Assembly (NCBI RefSeq): GCF_035582795.1
Contig: NC_134369.1
Location: 61,814,001-61,878,000, forward strand
DNA from: Mycteria americana
Taxonomy: Eukaryota; Chordata; Aves; Ciconiiformes; Ciconiidae
Reading direction: 5' to 3'
DNA length: 64,000 nucleotides
Of the stretch, positions 27,001-36,120 are shown piece after piece. Positions within the stretch are counted from its first letter, which is position 1. Each line of letters starts with the position of its first letter. The position numbers and the translations under genes are program-made. The notes beneath the pieces are model-generated. The model was not told the DNA's origin and searched no databases. It saw nothing but the letters and a program-made list of their open reading frames with translations.

Positions 27001-30000
27001 TGATGACCCTCAGGAGAAACCATAGTCTCCCAAGAGATCAGACTGGCTGGAGCAAAGGGTTATGAGGAGATACACCTTGAGTCTTTCGCCTAGAGCTTGG
27101 TGCCATGGCCATGGCTGATAGAGAGAGAGCTTGTTGACCTATCAGGAAGGTTGGGATGATGTTGCTGGATGTGAACTGGCCATCTCTGGCCACCACGTTG
27201 TACAGAGCTCCAGCACCTCAGCCAGTGTTCTCCATAGTGAAGGCAGCCTGGGCGATACGTGCACTACCTTAGCCGTGCAGCTGGCATTTCACTTTTGAAG
27301 GAAACTATCTGCCTTTATCCTTCAAAATATTCTACCCGACGAGTGACTCAGTGAGTGACTCACCTGGACTGCCCTCCTGGCAGCTCTTACCTCAGGGCTG
27401 TCTCAGAAGGTGTTTTTCTGCCAGGGCGTTCTCGGTCTAACCACAGCCCTGGTGCTGCTGCTGGCAGGGAAGATGAGGTGGCAGGCAGCAAAGCTGAGTC
27501 AAGCCTTGGCCATCTGAAGGAGGAAGCAAACCTGAGGGAGGGCCACGCTCTTCCTGCTGGCATATGAGTGTTTCCCCTCACTTGTGCTGGGAGCTCTGTG
27601 ATGGCTCTTGTCAGACAGCCGTGGCCCTGTGGCTCTTAGTAGTTTTCCTAAGCTCTGTGGTCCCTAAGGTCCCGGCATCCCTCCTGCTGTGCAAGCCTGC
27701 AAATGTGTTATAAGTGAAAGAAGCAATGTGCCCCTCTCCTTGCAGAAGCAGCGGAGAAGCAGTCACTCAGGTCACCTCCATTACTAGTTGAAGACTTTTG
27801 TCCAGCCTGCCTTTGGCCATAGCCCTGTCTGTGCTTGTCATTAACAAAGGACTGGAATCAGTTTGAGAGTCTGCATCCTTCTGTCTTGTCACTTTGAGTC
27901 ATAACCTGCAATAGCTTTCCTTATTGCAGGAGTGGGAGAGAGCGGGAGAGCACTAGCAGATGGTTTTGGAGGAAAGGACGTTCAAAAACTGAGCTCCTCC
28001 AGGGACTTCATTCTCTCTCTTACTGTGAGTTAGAAATTACTTATCCTTTTAGGCTTTGCTCTAAAATGCTGCCTCAAACTTTGTCAGGAAAATGACACCG
28101 CATTAAAAATATGAATGTGATGTAGTATAATGTGTTTACTATAATTTACTTGCACCATTAAAAAGAGCCCTAATGTTTATAAAATAAAGCCTGAATATTA
28201 AGAGCGTGATGCCAAAAAACCACCCTTGCATCAAAACAGTAATTACCACTGTGGCTGGAACAAAGGAGCAGAGGGACAATTTTGGGCCAGGGATCTTTGC
28301 TGGCTGAGAGAGAAGATGGGGCTGCCCAGTCTTCCAAACAGAGTCAGGGTCTGCGGACACTGCCGGACACTGGTGTGTGAGCAGGAGGTAGGAGGACAGG
28401 CAATTTGCCCTCAAAGCCGTGAGGCTGTGGGAGAGGAGCCATGGCACCGGTGGCGAATGGTGCAGGAATCAGGGAGCCAAGCGGCAGGGAGGATGCTGTC
28501 CTCCTCGGAGCTGGAAGCTGCTCCTGTCCTGGCTGAGGTGTGCAGCCAAGTGCTTTCTGCCTGGAAGCCTCTCTCTCTTCCCTTGGCCTCCTTCCATTGC
28601 TTTCCACAGAGGAGCCTCAGGGAAGGGCTTGGCTGGCCCCGATGCCTTGCTCGCCTCCCTGTTGAGATCCATGGAGCTTCCTGCCCGTGGGTTTGCCTTA
28701 GGTGGGGAGTGCAGGGAAGGGGAGACCGGCCCATGGTCTCCCCTCATATCCCAGGCATGCAGGTGTCTCGCCATGGCTCAGAATGGGTTGCATCAGGCCT
28801 GAATTTGGGAATTGAACCTTTGAGGCCTAACATGCTTTCCTGAAGGAGAAGGGTTGATTTGCAGTGTGTTTCCCATTAGACTTGTAGTACAGGGAACGTA
28901 ACCTTACAACGGCTGGTGTGACTGGAGCTCACCCAGGGCCCTGACTTACTGGCTCAGACTCATGCTGAAACCTTGCTCGCAGAGCTGAAGCCCAAGTGTG
29001 GGACAGATCAAAGCCCCTTTCTGCCTTCCCTGCTTCTCTGGAGTGGGTCTCTGCCTCCCTCCTTGCTGACTCAGATCCGTTCTGGTCAATTCTCGCATTT
29101 GCATTAGGAAGTGATTAATTTTTCCTACAGAAGAAGGAGGCAGGATTGATGGCAGGGGATGTTTTGTGGTTTAGGGACAGACGAGAGATTGAGGTGATCT
29201 GGATGGGACCTTTGCTTGACTCAGCCCAAGTTCCTCAGAGAGCCTGGGATGCTCCACTGTTCAAAAATCTATAAAATAAGGTTGGATGTAAAGCAGATGC
29301 TGCAAATCAGTCAGATGTGGTAGGCCCAACATGGGAATTGCTGACCTGTGTCATACGAAATTTAGACTAGATGACTAGGCTCTTTTGATTTTAGCAATAA
29401 TTCCTAAACGTGATGAGTTTCTCATCGTCTGAGGCTTCTAAAGATTTGCTTTGTTGATTTATGTGGTCTTTCCATTTATCAACTAAATCACTGGGCAAAG
29501 AGACACCGTTCCTTTCAGAGGTCATCAGTGCAAGTAGAGGGAACCTTTTTATCCCAGCTGAACTTGGATCCATTTCTTTCAGCAGCGGTGAAGGATCACT
29601 GATGTGTTTGCAAACTGTATTTCTGTTTTCTGCTATGACTGATGAGTTATGTTTTGCAAGAGAGTTCTGCTCCTTCCATTCTTATGCTACACATGCATGT
29701 GTACCTGCTTGGTGGAAAGAGGAGTGTTAAATCAGTGCAAGCAGCAGCCTTGCAACACCACGGATGTGATTCTTGTGCATGATAATAGAGGACAGTTTGA
29801 TGTGGTCTGAGCAAGTAATAGGCAGAGTTTCTTTTTCACACATTGTAGGTGGAGAAGAGACCACTGAAGCCAGGCTGGGGATTAATGGTGATCTAACCTC
29901 AGACAGCTGCTGACACCAGCCAGCGATGGAAGTACTGTTATTAACATAGGTGTTAGGAAAGTTGGTTTGCAAGGATTTACAGTGCTGTTTAAATACTAAG

Positions 30001-31734
30001 CACGTGGCATGGGTGCTTTGTTTGTTTAGTTGGGAACATTGATCTGAAGACGGGGTGATGCAATGCACAATGATCTGCTGATGTCAGTAGATTTGTTATA
30101 TTGCAAGTCAAAAACCCGTATGACTTGAACACCAGACATAGGACAAATAGGGATTAGGAAACAAACCTGGCACCCTGGGCCGTTTCTAGTCTCTGTCGTT
30201 CCATGCCTCTGTGCTGGATCTTTGTCCTTGCTATTTTCAACTTCATTTTCAAACCAGTCTGTAACTGCAGCCATACCTATAACCAAGGTCTCCTCTCCTG
30301 GCGGGTCTTGCTCTTGGTGGTTTCCTGCTTCCTTTTCTCCTTTACTTAATGCCTGCCTGTTTGGTTTAGTTTGCAAGACTTGTCCACACGGAGGAGCCTG
30401 TTCATTAACAGCCCTCTTCCTCTCCCTCTGAAGCTGTATGAAACCTTTACCTATTTGCAGCAGATAGTCTTTGTGCAGTGCTGAGTGTTAAACGGATGTT
30501 AGGCTTGGTATTCCACATCTATGCGTATTCATCAAGGGAGTGATTTTCAGGTGTACTTAATACCTGCATCTTCTGCTAAATTTAAGGTGCCCAACTCTAG
30601 CAATCTCATACCAGGCTGTGACCACGGTGAGAACAAGGATGCAGCTTTTATGGCAGGACAGTACCTCAGAGAGCAAGACTGAGACAAATGTTATAGTAAG
30701 GGATTTTTTAGACTATTTAAACCACCTAGTTTTGTGTTCACATCAACTTAAATTCTTTAACTACTTAATATTTTGGGTAAAAGAAGACTTAAAGATCCCA
30801 AATGCATCTTTTAAATTACATCTTTTAAATCTTTTAAATTACTCAAAATTACAATAGACTTCAGCTCCTTCAGCAGACCCTAGAGAGGCTAAACTTTGTA
30901 ACTCCTGAAATATTTAAGGGAGCTGCAGAGAGGAGTCAATTGCAAAGAGTCAAAAATAAAAGTAACCCAGCACTTCCTCTCTCCCCTTGCTTTCTGAATG
31001 AAAGTGTTTCAGGCCTTTTTTACCTGTCAAAGCAAATAAAACCACTTTGTACTAAAAGGTGGGTAGTATATGAATATTTTGTTTTGAAAGTGGTTGAGCA
31101 ACATGTGGAAAATATTTATTTATATTTCATCACTGTTTCATGATAGAAAGTAGTTTTTTAGAGGAACTGGCTGTAACTAAGCTTTTTGGGAATGCTGGCT
31201 CTATATACTGCCTTATATGCTTTTGAAAGCATTTCCTACAGATGAGTAATTTGCCTTGTGTGACCAGATTAACCTGTGCAGGTAAGAGAGAAGCTTTTAA
31301 GTATATATCCTTACCCCCGTGCTCTCATGGTGTTAGGACTTGGTGAATCTTCTTTCCCACACCTTTGTGGCCAGCTCCCTGACTCTAGCACTGGCAGTCC
31401 TCTTCTGCAGAGACATAATGACTGTCCATGTTTGCTTTATTAAGCTTGGCAATGGTGTTGCAACTGGCACTAATTGGCGTTTTTGCTGGCAGCCTTCGCC
31501 AAGAGACAGAGAACTGAACGGGCTGTGGAGCCTGCGCTCCACTGTGTTCCAAAGGTGGCAGAGGACAGAGGCATGCTGGCAAGTCAGTCTGAGGAAAGCT
31601 GATGCCACTATAGCTTGGTCTGTAAACAAAGGACTTCTGTTTCCAAAGCTGAGAAGCCCTAGCCTTTTTCCAAGCTGTGACTCTGTTTGAAAAACAAGCC
31701 TGGACCCAGCAGGGTGAGTGATCTGTGTAGTCAC

Positions 31735-31877
31735 CGGTGTAGTTTGCCCACAGTTCCTCTCAGCCTCTCCAGATTAAGCATCTCAGACACATCAACGAGC
31801 CACACGTAGCGAGGTCCGTCAGTGACCTTCAGCAGAGTGATCCCAGCATGGGCTCGGCAATAGGCTTGAGTTCTGTC
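31735..31877 (-). CDS. Unrecognised exon-like open segment (speculative)
   Basis: On the - strand, a TGCCCCTCCTGTTATTCTAG acceptor, with a CTAAC branch-point-like motif about 27 bases upstream of the junction, opens a stop-free segment. It runs 47 codons from 31877 to a possible donor CCG|GTGACT at 31735; without that splice a TGA follows at 31733. The translation includes GPRYVWLVDVSEMLNLERLR. Codon choice looks coding-like (CTG, GTG, GAG, GAC and TAC are frequent) and the stretch holds several CpGs inside otherwise CpG-poor DNA. The Y-x-R-A ... V-x-L-V-D ... L-x-R-L-R spacing faintly recalls a Tudor domain, but the usual D-Y-G is absent, so I do not assign it. An open stretch of this length is not rare by chance. 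The splice signals, CpGs and codon choice together make it worth noting. It lies between TECPR2 and ANKRD9, where I know of no annotated gene. Confidence 0.22.
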
Positions 31878-33929
31878 CTAGAATAACAGGAGGGGCACAG
31901 CAGTTAGCTGACTTTGGACCCATCACAACATATTGAGGGGGCCCTTTCTGTTTGCTACAGTGCATTACCACAGAGCTGGTGGGAGGGCTGTAGGGAATCA
32001 GGGGCAGCTTTGGCCTTGGATTCTTGTTTTGTTAATGGGCTCATTTTAAGGTGTAGCATGTCCTGCTCAGCCTGTCATGTTGTTCCAATGTGTAATTACC
32101 CTCGCAGCTTGGGAGTTGGAGCGTCTTCCAGTGCTCAGTTCAACTGACCAACTCCCCACTGCTGAATCTCATTATGTCTGCATCAGCAAGGCTGATAAAC
32201 CTTTTCCTCCCACCCCCAGCTCTGTCTCTTTCCCCAAGTCAGGACACTTTTCCATGTGCAAGTTAGACGTGACTGCTTTACTTCTTGTCTGTTTTGGAAG
32301 ATGCTTACACATCATTATTATAGGAGCAATGGGGAAAATGTACTCAACTAAAGAATTTAGCAACATAGATTTTTAATTTTTTTTTTTAATTAAGCGGCTA
32401 AGTGAGGGGTTAGTTCTTTGGATTTCTGTATTTTTATTATCAACAAGGTAGCTGAAGAGAACAGTCAGAGTTGTTCTATGCTTTCGAGCAAGGGACCTAA
32501 ATTTCCCGTGGTAATTAGTTTGAGCACGTATCAGCTTGGTTTCTTGGGAAAAAAATGTTTGCTCTTCTAGGAAACATTTTCAGTGCCATCAGTCTAAGAA
32601 TAGCAATCTTCTTTCTGTTGCATCTCAAATTTCAGAAGTATGGCTTATCTTTTATTGCACATGCAGTATGGAGATTATTTTAGATGAAACACTACTCTGT
32701 TCTGCTGAAGCATGAACAGCTTATAGTGCCTCATTCTGTGGAGTTTTTTTTCCTAACCAAAATTAATTCACGAATAAAGAAATTTGTGCCTCGAACATGG
32801 CCTTTTCTCTCTGAGCGCATCAGTTCCTTCATGACCCCAATGGGAACAACAGCACTGAAATAGTTCAAGTGGCAAACAACTCCCTGGCTACGCATTTAAG
32901 CACTGAAACAAAACCCTACAGTTTCATTGACGACTTCCAACAACAGAGGCAAAGCTACAGTGCTGTGGCCTAGGAGATTTCTGTCCTTGCAATGCTGGTG
33001 GAGCCGGCACAGCTTGCTCCCTGCAGAGTCAGTTTTACAGGGACTGCCCAGAATGCTGTAAAGGTTGCAGAGCAAAGAACTGAAGCTGTACCTTTTGTGC
33101 AGGACTTTGATGTGTGTAAACACAAGTATTGGAGGCAGGACATTATCCCTAAAGGGCTTTTTGATCTGGAGCAGCTGTGAAGATATTTTATGTACATTGG
33201 AGCATCTCAGAAGGGATAGTTGGGGGAAGGCTGGATATCTAAGCTACTCCTCTGGTACCCAGAGTCAATACCAAGACTGGCATAGCTCTCTCAGCTGAAC
33301 CTAAGCCATCACATCCTGCTGGGGACTGGCAGTAGAGGGGCTGGAATCCACCAAAAAAAGCTGCTCTAGTGTCCTGGGCCATTGCCACACCTACATAATC
33401 CCTCTGGGCACAGCAGAGGACAGGCCCAAGGAGGCTGGCCCTCCTGCTCTGGGCTACCCTCCTCACCCTGCAGCAATCACACAGCGGGGCCGCAGGGTCC
33501 ATTCCTGCCAGGGCAGGAACATTTTTGGCCAGAGCAATGTGTCTACTCCTGCTCCCCTCTGCCTGACAACAAGCACCTTGGCTCTCCCAGGAGAACAGAG
33601 AGAACACTGCAAGGAAACCAACTGTTATTTATGCATATTTTAAAATATATTTTGTTCAGCTGCACATCCCTGCCAGCCTTATTTAGGGAAGTTTTAATAG
33701 CATCGGGCTTCTCATTGGTCTTGTGTACAAGATGAGGAAGTTTTCATCTGTGCCTTTAAAAAAAACCCACATCCCTGCCAAGATGTAGCTGTAGAAAAGG
33801 AGTCATCCTGTTCCAGGACCGTGACACTTATGTAACAGGGAAATCCTAACAAAAAGATACTCCCCCACCCTGCACACGCTTTTCCAAGGCACATGCTACT
33901 TCAGGGTTTTCAGTTGCTCAATTTGTATT

Positions 33930-34222
33930 TTGATCACATCTGCCACTGGTTTATTCAGATGTATTTACAAATATATTCTCCCACATACCCTCATTTGTAC
34001 ATGCCATAGAATCTTTTTATAAAATGCAGTGCAGACCTTACCTTACCACAAGCATCTTTAAATAAAATATATTGTAAAGTGCCAGATACAATTCTTTTAA
34101 AAAATACAGTTCTAATTAAAACAGATACTTGGCCACCACATTAGCAGCTTTGTATACTGGTACATTTTTAGCACAACAGTCTATTTCTGTCAGGTGAGCG
34201 GGAGGCTCTTATACCCACCCCT
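33930..34222 (-). other. ANKRD9 3' UTR (predicted extent)
   Basis: On the - strand, about 290 bases of AT-rich sequence follow the ANKRD9 stop, up to an AATAAA at 33955-33950 (TTTATT on the + strand). Another ATTAAA-like signal occurs near 33697. A longer UTR is possible. Confidence 0.5.
33950..33955 (-). promoter_or_regulatory. AATAAA polyadenylation signal, probable ANKRD9 3' end
   Basis: It is the first canonical hexamer downstream of the ANKRD9 stop on the sense (-) strand, about 270 bases away. That is a plausible short UTR for a small intron-poor gene. Confidence 0.45.
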
Positions 34223-35101
34223 CTAGCTCTCCAGTTTCAAGTCCAAAGGCTTTAGAAAATGAGGCAGAGGCAGATCGTCCAGAGCCTCTGGGAAATGCTC
34301 AGGTGAAATGGTCCTGATCAAGACACGCATGGCTCCAACAAACAGCGACGGGGGAGCTAAGCCCAGCAGGCACTGGAACCTGTTCTCCCCCAGGAGGTCC
34401 TGCCACCGCTGCCGGTTGTCCAACAGTTGCTGTTTCATTGTGAACTGGAGGTCCTGAGGCACAAAGAAGAAGAGGCAGTCGAGGCAGAGGAGCTTGGCAC
34501 GCATGTTAGCTGCCGGTGCGTGGGAAATCTCCTGCAGCAAGGTGTCGAGGGGGGTATTCCCGGCACTGTCCTGCAAGCACGGCGACGCGCCGTGCCCGAG
34601 CAGCAGGAGCAAGCACTCGGGTCGCACCAGTTCGCAGGCCACGTGCAAGGCCGTCTTGCCACCCTCCACGCGGCTGCAGCCCCGGCGGTCCAGGTGGCCG
34701 GCTCTGTCGCTCGGTGGGAAGGCTTGGATGGCCTTGAGGATTCGGAAGAGGACACGGACCCGGTTGTAGCGGACGGCCATGGCCAGGTGTGGGGCCGAGG
34801 ACTGGCAGCAGCTGAAGCTTTGGCTGGGCACGGCCAAGGCGCTCTGGGGGAACTTAGTCAGCAGGTGCCGGGCGTAGGGCTGGTGGTCGTGCACCAGCGC
34901 GTAGAGCAGGGCCTCCGAGGGCGAGTACAGGCTGACCTTGCCCCCGTCCTCCCAGTGGAAGACCTCCATGGTCCGCATGTCCTCCAGGAACCAGACGGGC
35001 AGCAGGTCCCTCACCGCCTGGTAGAAGGCGAAGGAGGATTTCTTGCACTGCTTCTGGGACTGGGCGCCGCGGCCGCCGACCCACCGGACGCTCCAGGGCA
35101 T
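34223..35101 (-). CDS. ANKRD9: ANKRD9, ankyrin repeat domain protein 9 (complete, single coding exon)
   Basis: 292 residues, slightly shorter than the human protein (about 317). The start is the ATG at 35101 in a good context (GCCCGCCATGC), beginning MPW as in mammals. Residues 21-50 carry the family block [20 protein letters not shown]. Ankyrin-type repeats lie at about 61-90, 104-130, 147-178 ([26 protein letters not shown]) and 180-192 (GNTPLDTLL). Residues 251-287 form a SOCS-box-like tail: a BC-box-like [13 protein letters not shown], then the Cul5-box-like [10 protein letters not shown]. In the literature ANKRD9 is a cullin-RING ligase substrate receptor that binds IMPDH2, affecting its turnover and filament assembly. 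The BC box has Ala where most SOCS boxes have Cys, apparently a family trait. The high GC content of the coding exon fits its CpG island. The coding frame is open upstream through the promoter; that extension is a GC artefact and is not included. Confidence 0.96.
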   Translation of the reverse strand: MPWSVRWVGGRGAQSQKQCKKSSFAFYQAVRDLLPVWFLEDMRTMEVFHWEDGGKVSLYSPSEALLYALVHDHQPYARHLLTKFPQSALAVPSQSFSCCQSSAPHLAMAVRYNRVRVLFRILKAIQAFPPSDRAGHLDRRGCSRVEGGKTALHVACELVRPECLLLLLGHGASPCLQDSAGNTPLDTLLQEISHAPAANMRAKLLCLDCLFFFVPQDLQFTMKQQLLDNRQRWQDLLGENRFQCLLGLAPPSLFVGAMRVLIRTISPEHFPEALDDLPLPHFLKPLDLKLES

Positions 35102-35159
35102 GGCGGGCGGCCAGGCTCCGCCGGAGGCTGCCTCCCACCCCGGCGCGCAGAGGCCGCAT
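34854..35159 (-). CDS. Overlapping upstream ORF in ANKRD9 mRNA (101 codons, out of frame)
   Basis: An ATG at 35159, 11 bases into the predicted second exon and 58 bases before the ANKRD9 ATG, is out of frame with the main ORF. It stays open for 101 residues, ending inside the ANKRD9 coding region at 34854. Its context is weak (CCC before ATG, C after), so leaky scanning would be expected to deliver ribosomes to the main start. The product is Arg/Pro/Gly-rich and resembles nothing I know. Its length is favoured by the high GC content. A regulatory uORF is more likely than a functional protein. Confidence 0.3.
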   Translation of the reverse strand: MRPLRAGVGGSLRRSLAARHALERPVGRRPRRPVPEAVQEILLRLLPGGEGPAARLVPGGHADHGGLPLGGRGQGQPVLALGGPALRAGARPPALRPAPAD

Positions 35160-35170
35160 GGGGCCCGGAC
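35102..35170 (-). other. ANKRD9 5' UTR part of coding exon, with splice acceptor
   Basis: On the - strand, CGCTCTTCCGCTCCCGCAG ending at 35171 is a strong acceptor (pyrimidine-rich with CAG). The predicted exon then starts GTCCGGG at 35170, 69 bases before the ANKRD9 ATG. It pairs with the donor at 35584. Confidence 0.65.
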
Positions 35171-35584
35171 CTGCGGGAGCGGAAGAGCGTTCAGTACGGT
35201 GCGGCCGGGGCTCCCCGGGCTGCGCCCGCCTCCCCGCCGCCCTGCCCGCCCCTCCCGCCGGCGCCGAGGGCGGGGGGGGGCCAGCGCGCCGCGGCAGCCC
35301 CGCTGCACCGGGCAACCACCGGTACAGGGGACACCCATGCGCCGGTGCGCTGCAGCGCCCTTCCCCTGGTGCAGGGGACGCCCACATCGCCAGTGGACGG
35401 GACTCCCATATCCCCGGCACAAGCGAACCCGGTACGCGGGAACGGCTTCCCCTCGGTGCACAGGACGCCCACATCCCGGTGCGCGGGACCTCCCCCCGCC
35501 CCGCGCTGCACGGCTGCTGCCTGCCTGCCTGCCTGCCTGCCTGCCCGCCTGCCCGCCCGCCCGCCCGCCCCCGCCGGCGCTCAC
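35171..35584 (-). other. ANKRD9 5' UTR intron (414 bp, predicted)
   Basis: It runs from GTGAGC at 35584 to CAG at 35171 on the - strand and is extremely GC-rich. It contains the tetranucleotide repeat at 35517-35571 and copies of a CCGGTACAGGGG-like phrase on the + strand. Human ANKRD9 also has non-coding 5' exons, which supports a spliced leader, but the exact junctions are prediction only. Confidence 0.55.
35517..35571. repeat. (CCTG/CCCG)n tetranucleotide repeat
   Basis: About 13 tandem units on the + strand. The first are CTGC, grading through mixed units to CCGC, which looks like a CTGC array partly converted by T-to-C changes. In ANKRD9 sense orientation it is a GCAG/GCGG repeat inside the predicted 5' intron. 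Confidence 0.93.
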
Positions 35585-35655
35585 CGCTCCGCCGGCCCCG
35601 CGGTGCCGCTGCCCGTGGCCGCCGCCGCCGCAGTGGAGGGGCAGGGACCGGGAGC
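35585..35655 (-). other. ANKRD9 predicted non-coding first exon
   Basis: On the - strand, the stretch downstream of the TATA-like box ends in GGAGCG|GTGAGC, a consensus donor at 35585/35584. The start is placed about 28 bases from the box. It contains no ATG. Exon and transcription start are inferred from signals only. Confidence 0.5.
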
Positions 35656-35850
35656 GCCGCGCGCCGCCGCGGGGCCCTTTTATCCCCGCCCCCGCCCCGG
35701 GCGGTGAAGGTCGGTCAGGACCGGGGAACTGTCCAGCCGACGCCGATTGGCGGCCGCCCCGGCTCCCCCGGGCGCCCATTGGCTGCGCCGAGAGGACGGG
35801 GCGCTGCACCATCGTGTGCGTCACGGAGGCAAAGTTCCAAGAAACTTGGC
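35656..35850 (-). promoter_or_regulatory. ANKRD9 core promoter: TATA-like box, two CCAAT boxes, GC boxes
   Basis: On the - strand a GGGATAAAAGGG box lies at 35685-35676 within GC-box sequence. Upstream are CCAATC (35750-35745) and GCCAATGG (35784-35777), the spacing typical of NF-Y sites. Further up, a TGCGTCACGG element near 35816-35825 on the + strand could be a CRE-like half site. Order and spacing all point to leftward transcription into ANKRD9. Confidence 0.6.
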
Positions 35851-35861
35851 TGCCGGCTCGG

Positions 35862-36120
35862 AGTCCCGGTGGGGCGGGGCGGGGCCTCCGGGGGGCGGGG
35901 CCTCCGGGGGCGGGGGCACGGGGTCCCCGGGGGGGTGGGGTGCTGCCGTCCGGGGGCATGGGGGCCCGGGATTCGGGGGATATGGGGTCCCGGGGGCATG
36001 GGGTCCTGGGGGTATGGGGCCCGGGGCACACAGGGTCCTGGACACACGGGCTCCTGGGGCCATGGCGTCTGGGGCACTGGGAGACCTGTGCACAGGGGCT
36101 TTGGGACACCGGGGCTCCTG
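35862..36120. repeat. G-rich degenerate repeats upstream of ANKRD9 (G-quadruplex-prone)
   Basis: On the + strand there are many G4-G7 runs. From 35868 to 35930 GGGGCGGGGCCTCCGG-like units recur (also Sp1-type sites). From about 35930 to 36120 there are degenerate 15-20 bp units of the type CATGGGGTCCTGGGGG and CACACGGGCTCCTGG. They give long Pro- or Gly-rich open frames on both strands that are artefacts of composition. Confidence 0.7.

Larger units (their letters stand above)
17831..33929. other. Interval between convergent TECPR2 and ANKRD9
   Basis: About 16 kb with no gene I can name. It contains the CA/TA microsatellite at 20156-20190, T runs at 22048-22065 (18 T) and 24807-24825 (19 T), an A run at about 23104-23118, a CT-rich degenerate repeat at about 24190-24250, a probable old retroposon relic at about 23715-24085 and exon-like open segments at 29.4-33.2 kb. 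GC content rises from about 25 kb onward. The open frame of 205 codons at 28226-28843 (+) lies in GC-rich sequence that is open in several frames and shows no domain. Confidence 0.7.

Noticed and set aside
28226..28843. 205-codon plus-strand frame
   Set aside because: The region is open in four or more frames, the translation has no recognisable domain, and there is no promoter or splice context.
29355..29400. Possible CR1-like phrase TTAGACTAGATGACTA
   Set aside because: Short and isolated; cannot be told from chance without a repeat search.
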